Shown: positions 10,618 to 21,993 of the stretch, piece after piece
Numbering within the stretch: position 1 is the stretch's first letter
How the letters are laid out: the number at the start of each line of letters is the position of its first letter
Assembly: GCA_003184365.1 (NCBI GenBank)
Contig: NKYR01000020.1
Location: forward strand, 316,116 to 380,115
Source of the DNA: Evernia prunastri
Taxonomy: Eukaryota; Ascomycota; Lecanoromycetes; Lecanorales; Parmeliaceae
DNA: 64,000 bases
Direction of reading: 5' to 3'
Translations under genes and position numbers: made by a program
The notes under the pieces: generated by a model
The model's database searches: none
What the model saw: the letters and a program-made list of their open reading frames with translations, nothing else
Told to the model about the DNA's origin: nothing

Positions 10618-12023
10618 ATGGAAGCAGTACACCCCAGATTAGAAGGGTCGCCACTGCCCTTCCTACATTTGATAGAGGTCCTCAAGCACTTGCCACGAAC
10701 AGGCTGGTTGAGAACGATCAAGAACCCTGAGAGTGTAGCTGCTCACATGTATCGGTTATCACTCCTGGCCATGTTCGCTCCGGTTGGTTCAATCATTTTA
10801 TCAAAGGTATGTTCGCTGATTGTAGTAGAATGGTGTGAATACAGAAAGGTGTATATTTCTAGCACTGTGCCATGATATGGCGGAATCAGTTGTCGGAGAC
10901 ATTCCGACATATGCTAATGTATCTAAAGGTAGGTATATTTCCTTCGGAACGTCCGACACAGACTAATAATTGGTAGAGCATAAGTTCAAACTGGAAGAAT
11001 TTGGCACGCGATACATCCAGAGCTTATTGAACCCTGTCAATCCAACTCTAGGGACCCAGATCAGGACTGCCTGGCTGGAGTATGAAGAAGGCAAGACAGC
11101 GGAAGCTCGTTTCATACGAGATATGGACAAGTTTGAGTGTATGGTACAGGCGTATGAATATGAGCAAAGGACATTCGGGGAAAAGGACCTTGAAGAATTC
11201 CAAGGATTATCATCAAAAATCAGCTCTCCTGAAGGAAAAGCTTGGATCGAATTGTTGCAGCAGGAGAGACAGGCCCACTTCTCAAAGCGAAAACGGCGAC
11301 TACCTGTTATCTTCTTCCTCGGTACCTCTTTTCAGTCTCGCTATCCCAGGTGCTGACTGCGATACAGGCGCTCCGGGGAGTGGCAAGAAGGCACAATGCG
11401 GTCTCTTATGTCAGAAATTTGGGTTCCAGCACATATCCTTGGACGATGTCTTGCATGAAAAGTCTCATGATCAGACTTATCTTCACGCGGAATTCGTGAA
11501 AGATTGCCTTGAGGAAGAGGTCGATGTTCCAAGGGAGTTGGCAATCAGCTCACTTCAGAGCAAGATCAATGAAGGAATAGACGAAGGCAAGAAGGGGAGT
11601 CTCGTGCGCGGGTTTCCAGAAAGCACACAAGAACTTCTTGAGTTTGAAGAGAAGGTTCGTGCGATTCACGTAGGATAAACCCTGCTTACACCCTGAAGGT
11701 GCAGAAAACAAATTACACGCTGCTCCTCAACTGCTCGGCTGAGGGGATGCTTGAGCGTGTGGGAAGGTCGGGAAGTGAAGCAGGTGACGAGCAAGACTTT
11801 GCAAATAGGATTCAAGATTTCCACGTTCGAAACGCAGAAGTGAAGAATCATTTGGAGGGGGCGAAGGATTACTTTAAGGAGGTGAGTAAGGTAGTGGACT
11901 CGAGCAAGACCTGTATTTGACTTCATATCGCAGATCAACGGGGATGGATCGGTCGAGGAGGTCCATAGTGAAGTAACAAAAGCGGTTGAAGAATTCATTC
12001 AGCACATGGAAGGGCGACTGTAG
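10618..12023 (+). CDS. HD-domain nucleotidase fused to an adenylate/UMP-CMP-kinase-like domain
   Basis: Six exons are read: 10618-about 10786, 10845-10928, 10977-11321, 11368-11654, 11699-11881 and 11934-12023, about 385 residues. The first donor is weak (phase 1 before gttcaa) and could be wrong; the other joins are clean. The N-terminal half is an HDDC2/YfbR-like HD domain: PFLHLIEVLKHLPRTGW, NPESVAAHMYRL (first His), ALCHDMAESVVGDIP (HD pair) and RDMDKFE (last Asp). This family removes phosphate from deoxynucleoside 5'-monophosphates. The C-terminal half resembles adenylate or UMP/CMP kinases: FFLGAPGSGKKAQC (P-loop), HISLDDVL, VRGFPES and a LID-like segment before NRIQDFH. The P-loop reads GKKAQC instead of GKGTQC, and the GFPR and LID arginines are missing, so kinase activity is doubtful. 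Joining a nucleotidase to a nucleotide-binding domain suggests a nucleotide-pool enzyme with a sensor or relic kinase; that is inference. Confidence 0.75.
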
Positions 12024-13020
12024 ATTTTAAGATCCAGGCCGCATTGGTATCGTTAGGTTCTTGGGATTCCTATCTCCAATTTTTCAAAACCTTCTTCCAT
12101 GCCCTTAACTATCAAAGAACTGATCGTGAAGCCTACGCTATCCGGGTCTCCATCCTTGTATACATTACAGGGCTTCCGACCAATAAAGCCAATTTTTTAC
12201 GTTAGATTTCGGATGTGGTAAACCTGCTCCATACTTACTACTTACTCAAGCATAACACGTCAACTTGAAGTACTTTCATGGACTTCGCAATAGTTGGGTC
12301 GTTATCTAGATAACATAAGAATAAAAGACAGAAAGAAATTCGATGGATCTTTAATCGACGAGGAATCTTCGACTTATAACGTCTTGGACTTTTGGTCTTG
12401 GAACGAGATAAGTCTTCAAGGATAGAATAGATTAGCAGCTTAGACGACGACTCGAAAAGAGTTGAAATCGTTATCGAAAATGAGAGACAGACTAGCAGAG
12501 ATACGATAGAAATGCAAAAGATTATCGAGAAAAGCGGAAGATTCTTTTCCGGGATTCCTTTTCCCATAGTGCAGCACCAAGGGACCCAAACTGTCGCCGC
12601 GGGCTCGGAAACGCAAAGCAAGATCCTTCTCCCCAATTAAGTGATTCAGTGGTTCGATGTGAGTCTTACTGTCTTTTCTGTCGACGTTCGTTGGACCTGA
12701 CATTGTCCTTGTATTCTTGGACGAAATGTTATCTGTGCTCCTTTTTCCATAACATGGGAGGAATACGACACAGAGGATTTAGCATAATGCTAGAAATGAT
12801 GTCGTGTGCTTTGGCAGGTCTGCTGTCCCAGTAGACGACGACCTGTATACACATGGTTACGAAGTCACGATGTTGCATGGAAATCTTTCCTACTGCAGAT
12901 GTCCTGGATTGCTGTTATCGTCGTGTCCTACCTACAAGCTCTCCCAACCTCCTGACTTGTTCTTACAAGGACATGTTGAATGTCCATGTGTCAGAGCAAG
13001 CCGACCCATCGATCTGGACA
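12024..13020. other. Intergenic, AT-rich, no supported gene
   Basis: An AT-rich stretch around 12240-12640 holds only short frames on both strands. It might be decayed mobile DNA, but no terminal repeats or transposase motifs are visible. Confidence 0.4.
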
Positions 13021-13821
13021 TCAGCACGCCCGATAGAGTGTATAAGACACATTGTCCACATCCACATCCGTGACACCCGACAGAACCGACGTCGTCACCA
13101 GCACGAAGTTGACGCTCTTCAGGTTCGAAAAGCTGGCCGGGAACTCGAACAGCTGCTGCTTCGTGACCGGCCCCACGACCAAATTCGTCACCACCGTCTG
13201 CCCCGCCGCCGTCGTCCCTGTAGCTTGCACCGTGCAGCCCACCGGAACGTTGACGCCGCCCGCCGCACCGCCCAGACCCACCGATCCGTCCGGCGCCGCG
13301 ACGCACGCGAAGTACAGAGATTTCAAGGTGAAATGGTCGACGCCGGAGCTACAAGCACCGATGAGAGAAAGACGTTAGCGCTTGAGGGTGATCCTTCGAG
13401 GCTGGGTAAGAGAAGGAGGGGAGGAGGGACGCACGCGACGGTGAAAGTGTTCGTCTTGGACGTCTTCCCGAACTCTTCCCCGAAGAAGATGCTCGTGGGC
13501 GGCGACTGCACTTGGAGGACGGAGCCCTGCAGGCTGCCGATGTCGGCGTTGGTCACCGCCACCCAGCCGGCGTAGTTCAACCCGTTGTACCCCGGGGGGA
13601 TCGGCTGCCCCACGACGGTCCCGCTCTTGAGGTCGTCATACTGATCCGATCAGCGTCAGCAAGCGTGGGACATAGTCGTCATGGCTTGACGGGTAAACAC
13701 AGGGCCTGGGTAAGCATACGGTAGCGATAACGTCTTGGCTGCAGTATTTTGGCGTCTTGGTGGCAAGACATCCTTGCAGTGCGGCCGCAAGGGCTAGGAA
13801 TCCGAATCTGGAGCAAGGCAT
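13021..13821 (-). CDS. Small secreted protein, fungal extracellular family of unknown function
   Basis: Three exons on the minus strand: 13821-13720, 13640-13435 and 13348-13021, giving 211 residues. The start at 13821 opens a clear signal peptide (MPCSRFGFLALAAALQGCLA). The mature part has DVIATYDDLKSGTVV, then IPPGYNGLNYAGWVAV, SPPTSIFFGEEF, HFTLKSLYFAC, a GCTVQATGTTAAGQTVV stretch and a closing FSNLKSVNFVLVTT...VDVDNVSYTL. This order (an IP.GY.GL.W block, an F.L.S.Y.AC block and a final D.V.Y block) is common among secreted proteins of filamentous ascomycetes and resembles a beta-sandwich. No catalytic motif is seen. Exported, possibly wall- or host-associated; function unknown. Confidence 0.75.
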
Positions 13822-14016
13822 GGTCGGGGTTCCTGGTGGCGCGAAAATGCAAAGCTCGTTGAACGGGTATGATATTTACGATCTGTTGATTTCCTTAAAT
13901 CGGAGGGTCTTCAAGTTCTTTATGACTTGTAGCACGCTCTGTTAGCTCTTGTCTACCAACAACGACTTAAGACAATCATGCTCGACCGAGGACCGATCGG
14001 ACACGTCTAGTCCTTT

Positions 14017-14980
14017 CTAATGCATATTCCGTCTATGCATACAGCCGTGTCGCCTGTTGCCGAGTTCCTTTGTTAGCCATGAGATCTCACACCTCATGGG
14101 CCCCCACCGTGAATCTCCATGCTTTCCACAATTTTCCTTTCTGCGCCTCTTGATAGGACCTCGAACAAGTTGGATGTTTTTAATCTTTCTTCCTAGCGCC
14201 AGCAGCGTATCCGGTTGTGCTCGGCAAGCGACCTCAAACAACCTAGTCAATTTTAGTCGCTCGCTCACTAGCCTTAGCGCCTGGATGGGTGAGCTCGTCC
14301 GAGGACCACCAATGAGCTAGTGATGTTCTTTGGAACTATATGGTATCAGATGGTTCAATTTTTTTTCTGATGCTCCACACCACCCACAAGCCGAGCCATA
14401 CATCATCGAGGAGAATTCTTGTCGACGCTTTGTCGAGACCTACCTTTTCAGCAAGGTCCCTGGCGCGGCTTCATCATCAACTCGCCACACGAAATCGAGC
14501 AATGCGCTACGAAGGGCTGCTGGGCAAATGATATTGTAAAGCGCTAAGAGTGCTTGCAAGCACTGCTTCCTCTTGGCGGCCCGATGCTTGGCGGCGATAT
14601 CCGGGTAGAACGATTGCTCAAGGACGTCAAGGTGATCAGAAGACTAGGGAGGTAGCAATGGATCCCGGTGGCAAGCTAGGGGGTTCGAACCATCGACCCG
14701 GCTCGCTGTCCCGCTCGCATAAAAGGTGGAGAGCTGCGCGGTGCTGCGAACATTCTTTCACTCGAGGCTTGAGGTCAGCATACTGCAGATGGGCACGAGA
14801 GCAAAAAGGGCTGGGAGAAACGAATTCATTATTAAAACTTGATTATTCCATTGAAGATAGTTCTAAACTTTTGGTCTGGGCTGGTGTGATCACCAAGCCC
14901 AGCTCCTTCCAGCCCCCGATCCAATTACCACTCACGAGCGTGTCGATAGCGACTGCATACTTTCGGCAAGCTTGCCTGGT
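14017..14980 (-). pseudogene. Cluster of protein-like but broken frames, unidentified
   Basis: Four minus-strand segments read like natural protein but do not join into one intact gene: 14980-14847 (ends LGLVITPAQTKSLELSSME), about 14815-14637 (HRAALHLLCERDSEPGRWF), 14643-14440 (CLQALLALYNIICPAALRS then LLDFVWRVDDEAAPGTLLKR) and about 14316-14017 (LKLTRLFEVACRAQPDTLL, GRKIKNIQLVRGP). The second and third meet with a frame change and no room for an intron. I do not recognise the family. It may be a decayed gene or one with introns I cannot place; it starts about 20 bases past the end of the PhiA-like gene. Confidence 0.3.
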
Positions 14981-14999
14981 CAGAAACGACTGTCCGCGA

Positions 15000-15954
15000 C
15001 TAGGTGTATTGCCAAGCCGCGAAGCCCGTGTCGTTGCCCGGGGCCGTTATAAGCTCGATCTTGTAGCACTCTGGGTTCTCTTCTACTTCGGGGAAGCCGA
15101 CGTAGAGCTGCGAAGTGGGTGAGTTGTCGGCCGGGGGGCAGGCGTAGAAGTCCTCGTCGCCGAACTTCAACACCTCGCCCTTGAGCGAGAAGCCGGAGAA
15201 GTAGGATCCGGGGGGCGCGAGGTTGGTGTGGGCTTGGGTGAAGCTGACGGCACCGTTGGGGGTGACGTAGATTTGCTGGCCACCGGGGACTTCGACATTC
15301 TGTGGAGAGACAGAGAACGTTGTTAGCGAAGACCTGCCGGCAACGGAAAGATGGCCGGACTGGGAGAAGGGGAGGCTGAAGAGGGGAAAACGCACCAGGC
15401 CACAGAATCCGTCCTGGCAGCTGAAATCGGTCTCGGTCCCAGGGGGGCATTGGCTGATCTGCGAGACGATGTCGGGGCAGTAGGTCGCCGGTGGGCCTCC
15501 GTCGATGCGGAAGACGAGCCCGTCCGCTTGGATAAGGGCGGCGTCGAAGTATGGGGAGTTCAAGGCGACGAGTTGGAAGACGCCCTGGGCGGATGGCAGG
15601 GGGGGTTGCAGTTTGCCATTATCACAGCTGTTGGGAAGGAGAGTGAAGGTTTAGCATGGACATCAATCAAGTGGAGTAGAGTGTTGTTGGGAATTCATAC
15701 GAGTACATGGTCGAGAGGTAGCAGTCCTCGCCGCAAGGCGCTGTTGATTGGCCATTCTCAACTGGGCAGAGCTTGTAGCCGTCGTAGCAGGTGTACTAAG
15801 GAATTTCTCGTGGTTAAGAGCAGGCTTGTGACGGTATTCCGCGATATCTTACCTGCGATTGGACGTAGAAGGCGTTTGCACAAGGCAGGAGATCTTCAGC
15901 TGATGCCAATCCAACCACGGATGCGGCCATGAGGCCTAGGATTTGAGGAAGCAT
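15000..15954 (-). CDS. PhiA-like secreted cell-wall protein
   Basis: Four exons on the minus strand: 15954-15853, 15795-15701, 15627-15396 and 15299-15000, giving 242 residues. The start opens a signal peptide (MLPQILGLMAASVVGLASA). A Cys-containing segment follows (LLPCANAF, YTCYDGYKLCP, APCGEDCYLS), then the family core: LNSPYFDAALIQADGLVFRI, TYCPDIVSQISQCPPGTETDF, VEVPGGQQIYVTPNGAVSF, SFTQAH, FYACPP, QLYVGF and the C-terminal WQYT. This pattern matches the fungal PhiA / IgE-binding-type secreted proteins; Aspergillus PhiA is a wall protein needed for phialide development. The added N-terminal cysteine segment is longer than in classical PhiA. Likely exported to the wall or medium; a developmental role is inference. 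Confidence 0.8.
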
Positions 15955-16240
15955 GTTTGCTGTTGTGCGAAGGAAAGGCTGCTAAAGTGAGCAGACAATG
16001 ATTCTACGGTTGCAATTTGTAGTATTCAGACAAAGCAATTGAGATGAAGCACGCGAAAGAGCTACAAGCAGACAGCGGTCATACTTATACCTGGAACTCA
16101 AGGTCCTCCTGATACCCCAAAGAGAGAAAGTTATCGATGTACGGTGTGGCATGGTACTTCTTCACGCTAACTCACAAAGTGCGCATCGACTTGTGGAGTG
16201 CTAAGGTTGAGGACAGCGCCCGGTGGAAGGTATCGGAGTT
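15955..16240. other. Promoter-side region of the PhiA-like gene
   Basis: Upstream of the minus-strand PhiA-like start; no gene and no recognisable operator. Confidence 0.5.
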
Positions 16241-16610
16241 GGTCCATCCATTTCCTTGTACCATTCGCTGCGGTTGGGGAAGGGATGGCTCTATAGGTAG
16301 CTTTATCCTTTTGCTGTACCATTCACCACCATTCAAAGTGGAACAGCATGATTCCAGAGGATGTTCCATCCTTTTCCTTGTATGCCTTGCTTCTATTGCG
16401 AGGGGGAATGGATGGCTCCGGAGGTGGCTTCATCTTTTTGCTTGTATCTTTAACCACAACTCAAAGTGGAAGGGGATAGTTCCGGAGGAGGCTCCATCAA
16501 TTTTCTTGTATACCTCGCTTCTATTGTAAGAGGAACGGGATGGCCCCTGTTAATTCTATCATTCACTACTGTTGAAGGTGGAAGGTCAGAAAGATGGTTC
16601 CAGAATGTTG
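16241..16610. repeat. Degenerate tandem repeat, three units of about 122-128 bp
   Basis: Three consecutive units begin at 16241, 16363 and 16491 with g(g/t/c)tccatc, each followed by ttttccttgta-like, then gcttctattg..gaggggaa, ggatggctcc and ending near caaagtggaa...gttccaga. Copies differ by many substitutions and small gaps. No coding frame runs through all of them. Confidence 0.65.
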
Positions 16611-17621
16611 ATGGTTACTGAATGCTTCTTTCGGTCCGATGCATCAAATCTTCCACTTGTCGGCCTCGATGTTGCTCTATAGTGGTTTGTGGCCATTTGC
16701 CACTGCTATGGCTATGGATTCAACCAACTCACTTGAACTTTGCGTTAGTTTGGGGCGCCCGGACAGCGGAGAGCCGGCCCCCCCCCCCCGAAGCCACCCG
16801 GATTACCCTGGGCCACAAGCCTAAAATACTTGCACACCCTGGTTTTGGCTCCGCAGCTCCAACCTACAGCAAAGAACACTCCCTCTCATCTTTGAGGGCT
16901 AAAGCAATTGACTTCGTATTCTGCAGAGTCGCCATCCACAACGGCCAATATACGTGAAGCAAGTAAAGTGTTCCTCGCTACCATTGAGATGATCTCATCG
17001 GAATGATACTTCAAGGTCGAGCAGGAAAGCGTAGATGTCAGCTTAAAGTGTAAAGAAGATTGAGCCGTAAAGGTAAGCCCCGCAAGCTATTGTGCGTTCT
17101 CAAAAAGTCTATCCCACAAGGGCCTTTTCTGTTGCCGTTTGTATTGTGAATTGGAAGGAAGGCATCTATTGCCACCTCTACCATTGGCGACGTCGGGTCT
17201 TCCATCTTTCGCAGGCCGCAGACCGAGAGCTGAATGTTTTGTGTGACATTGGGCTATGGTGAATTGGGGTATAGAAACCGGATAGGCTGCGAATGACCAC
17301 AACAAGGACTCAAGCACAGTGTTGTGCCCAGATATTGTCCAATGACCTGTGACGACCATTGCTCCTCTGTTGTACCTCCTCAAAACGTCCAATGTCTCGC
17401 GCTAGCTGATCGTACACTACAACATGTTAATGGCAAGCTCTCTTAGCGATGAATTTGTATGCGAAGATCAAAAATGCTTCGAGTCCCTTGAAGGTCACGA
17501 CCGAGGGACCAGTTTCTGAATATGATCGTTGTAAAGCCATCGGAGCATGCACGATTTTAGACGTTCAGTATGTTGCACGCTTCTCCCAAGGAAATGCCGA
17601 GATCGATATTAAATCAGTCGC
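16611..17621. other. Intergenic, no supported gene
   Basis: Includes a 12-C run at 16778-16789. Short frames on both strands show no recognisable domain. Confidence 0.45.
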
Positions 17622-17936
17622 TCATTGACATCTTTCTTTATCTCCATTGTTTTCGTACGGACACAGGCATCCATCCTCCTTGTAATTCAACAGCATGATC
17701 AGTGACTGCGGGCAGTTTAACCGTCTGCGAATTTTAAACTTTGGCTCGCAACCTGCCGGATGTCGAATCTCTATACTGTGGGCGTCTCGAGCACCAACTA
17801 TCGACCAAGATTCCGACTCTTTCCGAAACGTCGTCTGGATTGCTGCTTTATCCAGCTCCCAAGGAACCGTCTCGTTCTGACAGTGGGAGCCTGAGGTGCT
17901 GAATCCCTGAGATCGGCGGCCTATATAAGGCAGCAT
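17622..17936 (-). CDS. Possible small hypothetical protein
   Basis: A 104-residue minus-strand frame reads like coding sequence over its middle (ETVPWELDKAAIQTTFRKES, SWSIVGARDAHSIEIRHPAG, CPQSLIMLLNYKEDGCLC) with several cysteines. No family is recognised, the start is uncertain, and it lies just past the 3' end of the ankyrin gene on the same strand. It may be a fragment or a chance frame. Confidence 0.2.
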   Translation of the reverse strand: MLPYIGRRSQGFSTSGSHCQNETVPWELDKAAIQTTFRKESESWSIVGARDAHSIEIRHPAGCEPKFKIRRRLNCPQSLIMLLNYKEDGCLCPYENNGDKERCQ

Positions 17937-17942
17937 CGACCG

Positions 17943-17968
17943 GAGTGATCATTCCTTCATGATCACTC
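17943..17968. repeat. 10-bp perfect inverted repeat with 6-nt loop
   Basis: gagtgatcat, spacer tccttc, atgatcactc. It sits about 50 bp past the stop of the minus-strand ankyrin gene and could form a hairpin in its 3' UTR. Confidence 0.7.
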
Positions 17969-18016
17969 GAACTGCCACTCTCTCTGACATCTTCTCCTTC
18001 TTCGAAATTAGAAGAA

Positions 18017-20814
18017 TCATGTCACGGAGTTGTACCTCCTTAGCAGCTCCTTCACTTTGCCACACCAATTCCCCGCCTCCATAGCCACGACCTCAGCAGT
18101 CTTCCCGTCAATAGTCCTCATACCTTTCACGAAGCTTGAGTGCTTCAACACTGCTTCCAAAACGTCTGCATTGCCCAGTTTCGCAGCATGGTGGACTGCC
18201 GCCCATCCGTCTTGACCGACAATGTCTCCCACGTCGTCGAGATTCAACAGAGTCATCGCAGTGTCCTGACTACCGTGGAGAAGAGCCTGGATGAGCGCAC
18301 TGTTGCCGTCGTGATCTTTCACTGTAACCATCACGGAATGAGGAGGAGATAAACGTAGCAACAACTTCAGCGATTCGTCCTCATCCTGTATACACGCGTG
18401 ATGGAATATGCTCTTCCCGGAGTTGTCTAATAAATCGAGTCGAGCTCCGGCGTCGATCAGAACCTCCATACACGTGGGATCATCTAAGAAATCGAACATT
18501 GGCGGCCGCCCATCCACATCTTGCGCATCGATATGTGGTCCGCTAGCTCCGCCGCAAATTAGATTAACGATTTCTCGTCTGATATCACCTCGTGTCGATA
18601 GACCTGCACAATGAAGTGGGACTTGCCGGTCCTCTTGTCGAACACTGCGGTCGGCTCCGGCCTCCAAAAGCATCCTCACACATTCAACAGAACCCCAGGC
18701 GGCCACATGCAGCGGTGTCTCTGCCCAGCGGTTGGCCTGGTTGATATCAAGCCGCTGCGGATACCGTTTCCAGATGTCGAGGGCGCCGACCAAGCCATTC
18801 AATGCTTTGGACTCTGCTGCAGCGTGTATGATGTTAGCGTCCAGATTCGATAGTATAAAAGGGTCTGCACCGTGGTCCATGAGGATCTTCATTTTGTCTG
18901 TTCGTCCTGCCGAACTGGCCCAGTGCAAAGGCGTCCAGCAGTATTTCCTGTCTTTCTGATTGACGAGGTCATGAATGATTTTGTGGTTTTTTGGTTTCTC
19001 AGACCCCGAAGCCCGAAAAAGCTCAATGATATCAGTAAATAGCGGAGACCTCTTCCTGTATCTAAACTTCCATTTAGCCCAGTCCGTCCCTGCAGGGGCG
19101 TTGTTGGCATCGTCGACGAATTCTATGAGCCTGAGGTTCAGTCAGTACTGCTTGATTTGCGAACAGTAGCTGTGATGTGTGGTTCGTGAGCTGCGGCACA
19201 TGAATGTGAAACAAGAAAGTCCTCACAGCTCGGGAAGGATGCTGCCCAGGGGAGAAATTGACCAATCCAATAGATTTCTCTTACTGTTCAAGCGTGGGAC
19301 GCTCCAGGTCTGTGGGCTTATATATGTCGAGAACGGCAATGTGAATCGGTGTGAACTCAAAATCACTGATATAATCGTCTTTCTGGGAGAATACTTCCAC
19401 AATATCTCGTTCAACATCTGTCGAATCTGCGCCCAATGACTTCAAGATCGCGAGGTCGGCAGGTTTTCTAGTATTGAGTATCAGTTCAGGGTCTTAGAAG
19501 CGTTACCAACTGCAACAAACCGTGTCCCAATGTCAGCCGCCTCAGTATCAACACCAAGTCCTATGAGGTACTTTACAATGGGTAGTTGTCGATTGTATGC
19601 AGCGGTCTGTACTCTCTCAGCTAGTCTCGTTAATACTCCGTGGTTGAACTTACATGGAGAAGAGACCATCCATCTGGCGCCGTGTCCCACAGGGTAGCCT
19701 CACCGGTTTGGATGCAGTTTCTCAGCTTTTCCAGGTTTCCATGCTTTACATACCGCATCGCGTCCGACCCCTCTGATACCATACGATAAGTGTTCAGGTC
19801 ATAGCGAACCTTGATACTTCTGGATGACATCACCTGTGAAATGGCTTTGCGGAAGAAAGTAGAAGGGACCACGACATTTTCCCCAAATGATTTCGCTCCT
19901 TCACAGCTAGGTTCGCTACACTGATACTGGAGTGGTTTGACTTTCGAAAAACCCCTGACTGGAATGGGCTTACTCTGGGCGTGGCATTGGCAGAAACAAT
20001 TATATCGGCACGCGCGACGAATCGCCACTGCGTCCGTCGAAGGACCTTGGACATTGGTCGTCTGGTCCGTCTTGTGATGTACGTGGACGCTGTCCACGAA
20101 ATTCTGGACCAAGGGTGAGGTTGGCGATGTATCAATTGAAAGTCTCTGCAGTGACGACGTTGAGCTTCCAATAGATGATGCGGTAGTATCGATGGATATT
20201 CTTCGGAGGGAAGATCTCGAGCTACCAGATGCTAGCGTCGAAGGCTCAGATATTATCGAATTTTGGAGAGATACGGAGTCGCTTTCTCCATCATCTGTTG
20301 AGCCTATTCGGAGGAACTCCGGATGTTGGCTGCAGACCGCGAGAAATGTTTCTCTATCTACATGTATGAGCAGATCCACAGTCAAACGGGAAAAAGGGAC
20401 AACGAACGCATGCGCTAATGCCAGGAAGCTTTGCAGCATTGCACTCTGCTCCTTGATGCGGTCGTGAAGCTTTTTGATGCTTGATTTATGTTGCACCCAT
20501 TTCATTCGACGCATAGGCGAAACTTCGGACTTCAACATTTGTACGAGTCGCGTCTCTAGGTCTTGGATCGTCGCAAAAGCGTCCTCAAGCGCACTGTTGA
20601 TGACTTGTCCAGATATGTTGTGTCTCGTTTGGCGGCTCCGCAACACTCGATCGAAGCCTTTGAGGGCCTCTTCGAAAATTGAAACATCGTTGAAGAGTTC
20701 AACAAGGTCTTTCTCGGCATCTTTAAAGCTTTTTATTAATTTCAGGAGGGAATTGCTGGCCTTGATGAGCTCTGACACGGAGGATAGTAAGCCGAGGGCT
20801 GTTATTGGATCCAT
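18017..20814 (-). CDS. STAND-type N-terminal domain protein with C-terminal ankyrin repeats
   Basis: Four exons on the minus strand: 20814-19654, 19606-19521, 19467-19285 and 19130-18017, giving 847 residues. Residues 1 to about 140 (MDPITALGLLSSVSELIKAS, KDAEKDLVELFNDVSIFEEA) resemble the helical fungal N-terminal domain found in front of NACHT/STAND receptors. A Ser-rich linker follows, then a Cys/His cluster (CRYNCFCQCH...CSEPSC), which could bind metal. From about residue 350 ankyrin repeats begin (DGWSLLH/TAAYNRQLPIVKYLIGLG, split by intron 1) and run to the end (CWTPLHWASSAGRTDKMKIL, AETPLHVAAWGSVECVRMLL, DGWAAVHHAAKLGNADVLEA). There is no NACHT or NB-ARC nucleotide-binding domain. In fungi such N-domains signal in incompatibility or cell death; here a scaffold or receptor role is inference. 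Confidence 0.8.
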
Positions 20815-21993
20815 TCTTGTTCTGCATTACCGGGATGTCTTCGGGGTGGAGTCAGCGCAAAGCAGTCGCCATACACTGTTGATAGAGCGCGTTGTTGATT
20901 CAATAGGCCCTAATATGTATTGCGTTGATTTCATCCTTTCCGCTGGGGTTCAGATCTAGAGCACAGAGGAAGAAGTGCAGCCACTACGACTGTACCACAG
21001 AAGAAAATGTAAGAGGATGGTGTCTAAAAGAGATAACACTGCCCCGCTGGTGGCGCTTCGATTCAAGGCGAGAACACTGGCAATCACTGTGACAAGGCTG
21101 TCCAATGACATTAATCCGCACCCTCGGAGTTCGGATTGGGACGGAGAAACATGGATGGGTATTTTTAGGTATGCAGGGGGTGCGCAGAATGAGCGTTGAT
21201 TGTTGGAGCCTCCTCTGCTCAGGTTTGTGCCTCCCGTTTCTCCGGGATAGAAAATATGACAAAACAATCATTGGTTATATGAATCGTGAGATTGGCAGCA
21301 GGGACACTCCCGATAAAGGGATCTAGGTATGAGGGTTGAAATGACTAAGGCATCAAAGCGCCTACCTACCACCTACCTTACTATCATGGAAGGTAACAAG
21401 AGCTAGCGCAAGTCCATATATCCGAGATCCAGTGTCAATCCGCTCCCGCTCGTCAATCCAAGTCTACAAGCATCTGACGGTGTTACAATATCACACTCAC
21501 CACGTGGAACACAAATAAATCAAGGTCAACCAGAACTTGAATTTTATCAAGCACAGAAGGCTCCTACGGGTTCAAGAACGGTACAGAGATAACCCCTGGG
21601 TACAGTATGTAACGCGTTTCGTTTTGTCGCTGTGACTCCCTTGTACCTATGATTGCGGGGCCAGGTCTCGGGTGGGATCGTGAGGGTGTGATTCTGCAAT
21701 CCAACTGCATATGCAGCTAAAATGAACCCGTCACTTCTCGCTCCTATGAGCGTGCAATATAATAATTGAGTATGTCCGTGGTACTCATGACTGAGCCTCG
21801 TTTGATTTTGGCTTCTAGAACATCAGCGTTCTACATTAATATATATATCTACTGCTGTGCTGCTTTATATCGGCTGCATATATCGCTGCTGTATATCTCA
21901 CCATTCTGCATATCTGTCTACGTACCAGCTGTTTCTCGAATTGTTTAGCGAATCATTTAAGCATCGATATCTTTTTAAAAGTGTAGTAAACAT
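20815..21993. other. Intergenic between divergent genes
   Basis: Shared promoter region of the minus-strand ankyrin gene and the plus-strand LYC1-like gene, about 1.2 kb. No gene or specific regulatory motif recognised. Confidence 0.5.

Noticed and set aside
12238..12703. AT-rich minus-strand frames that could be retroelement remnants
   Set aside because: No reverse transcriptase, integrase or Gag motif and no flanking repeats.
14640..14720. tRNA-like ggttcgaacc sequence
   Set aside because: The T-loop-like word is present on either strand, but the adjoining stem does not pair and no anticodon arm, D arm or acceptor stem can be drawn.
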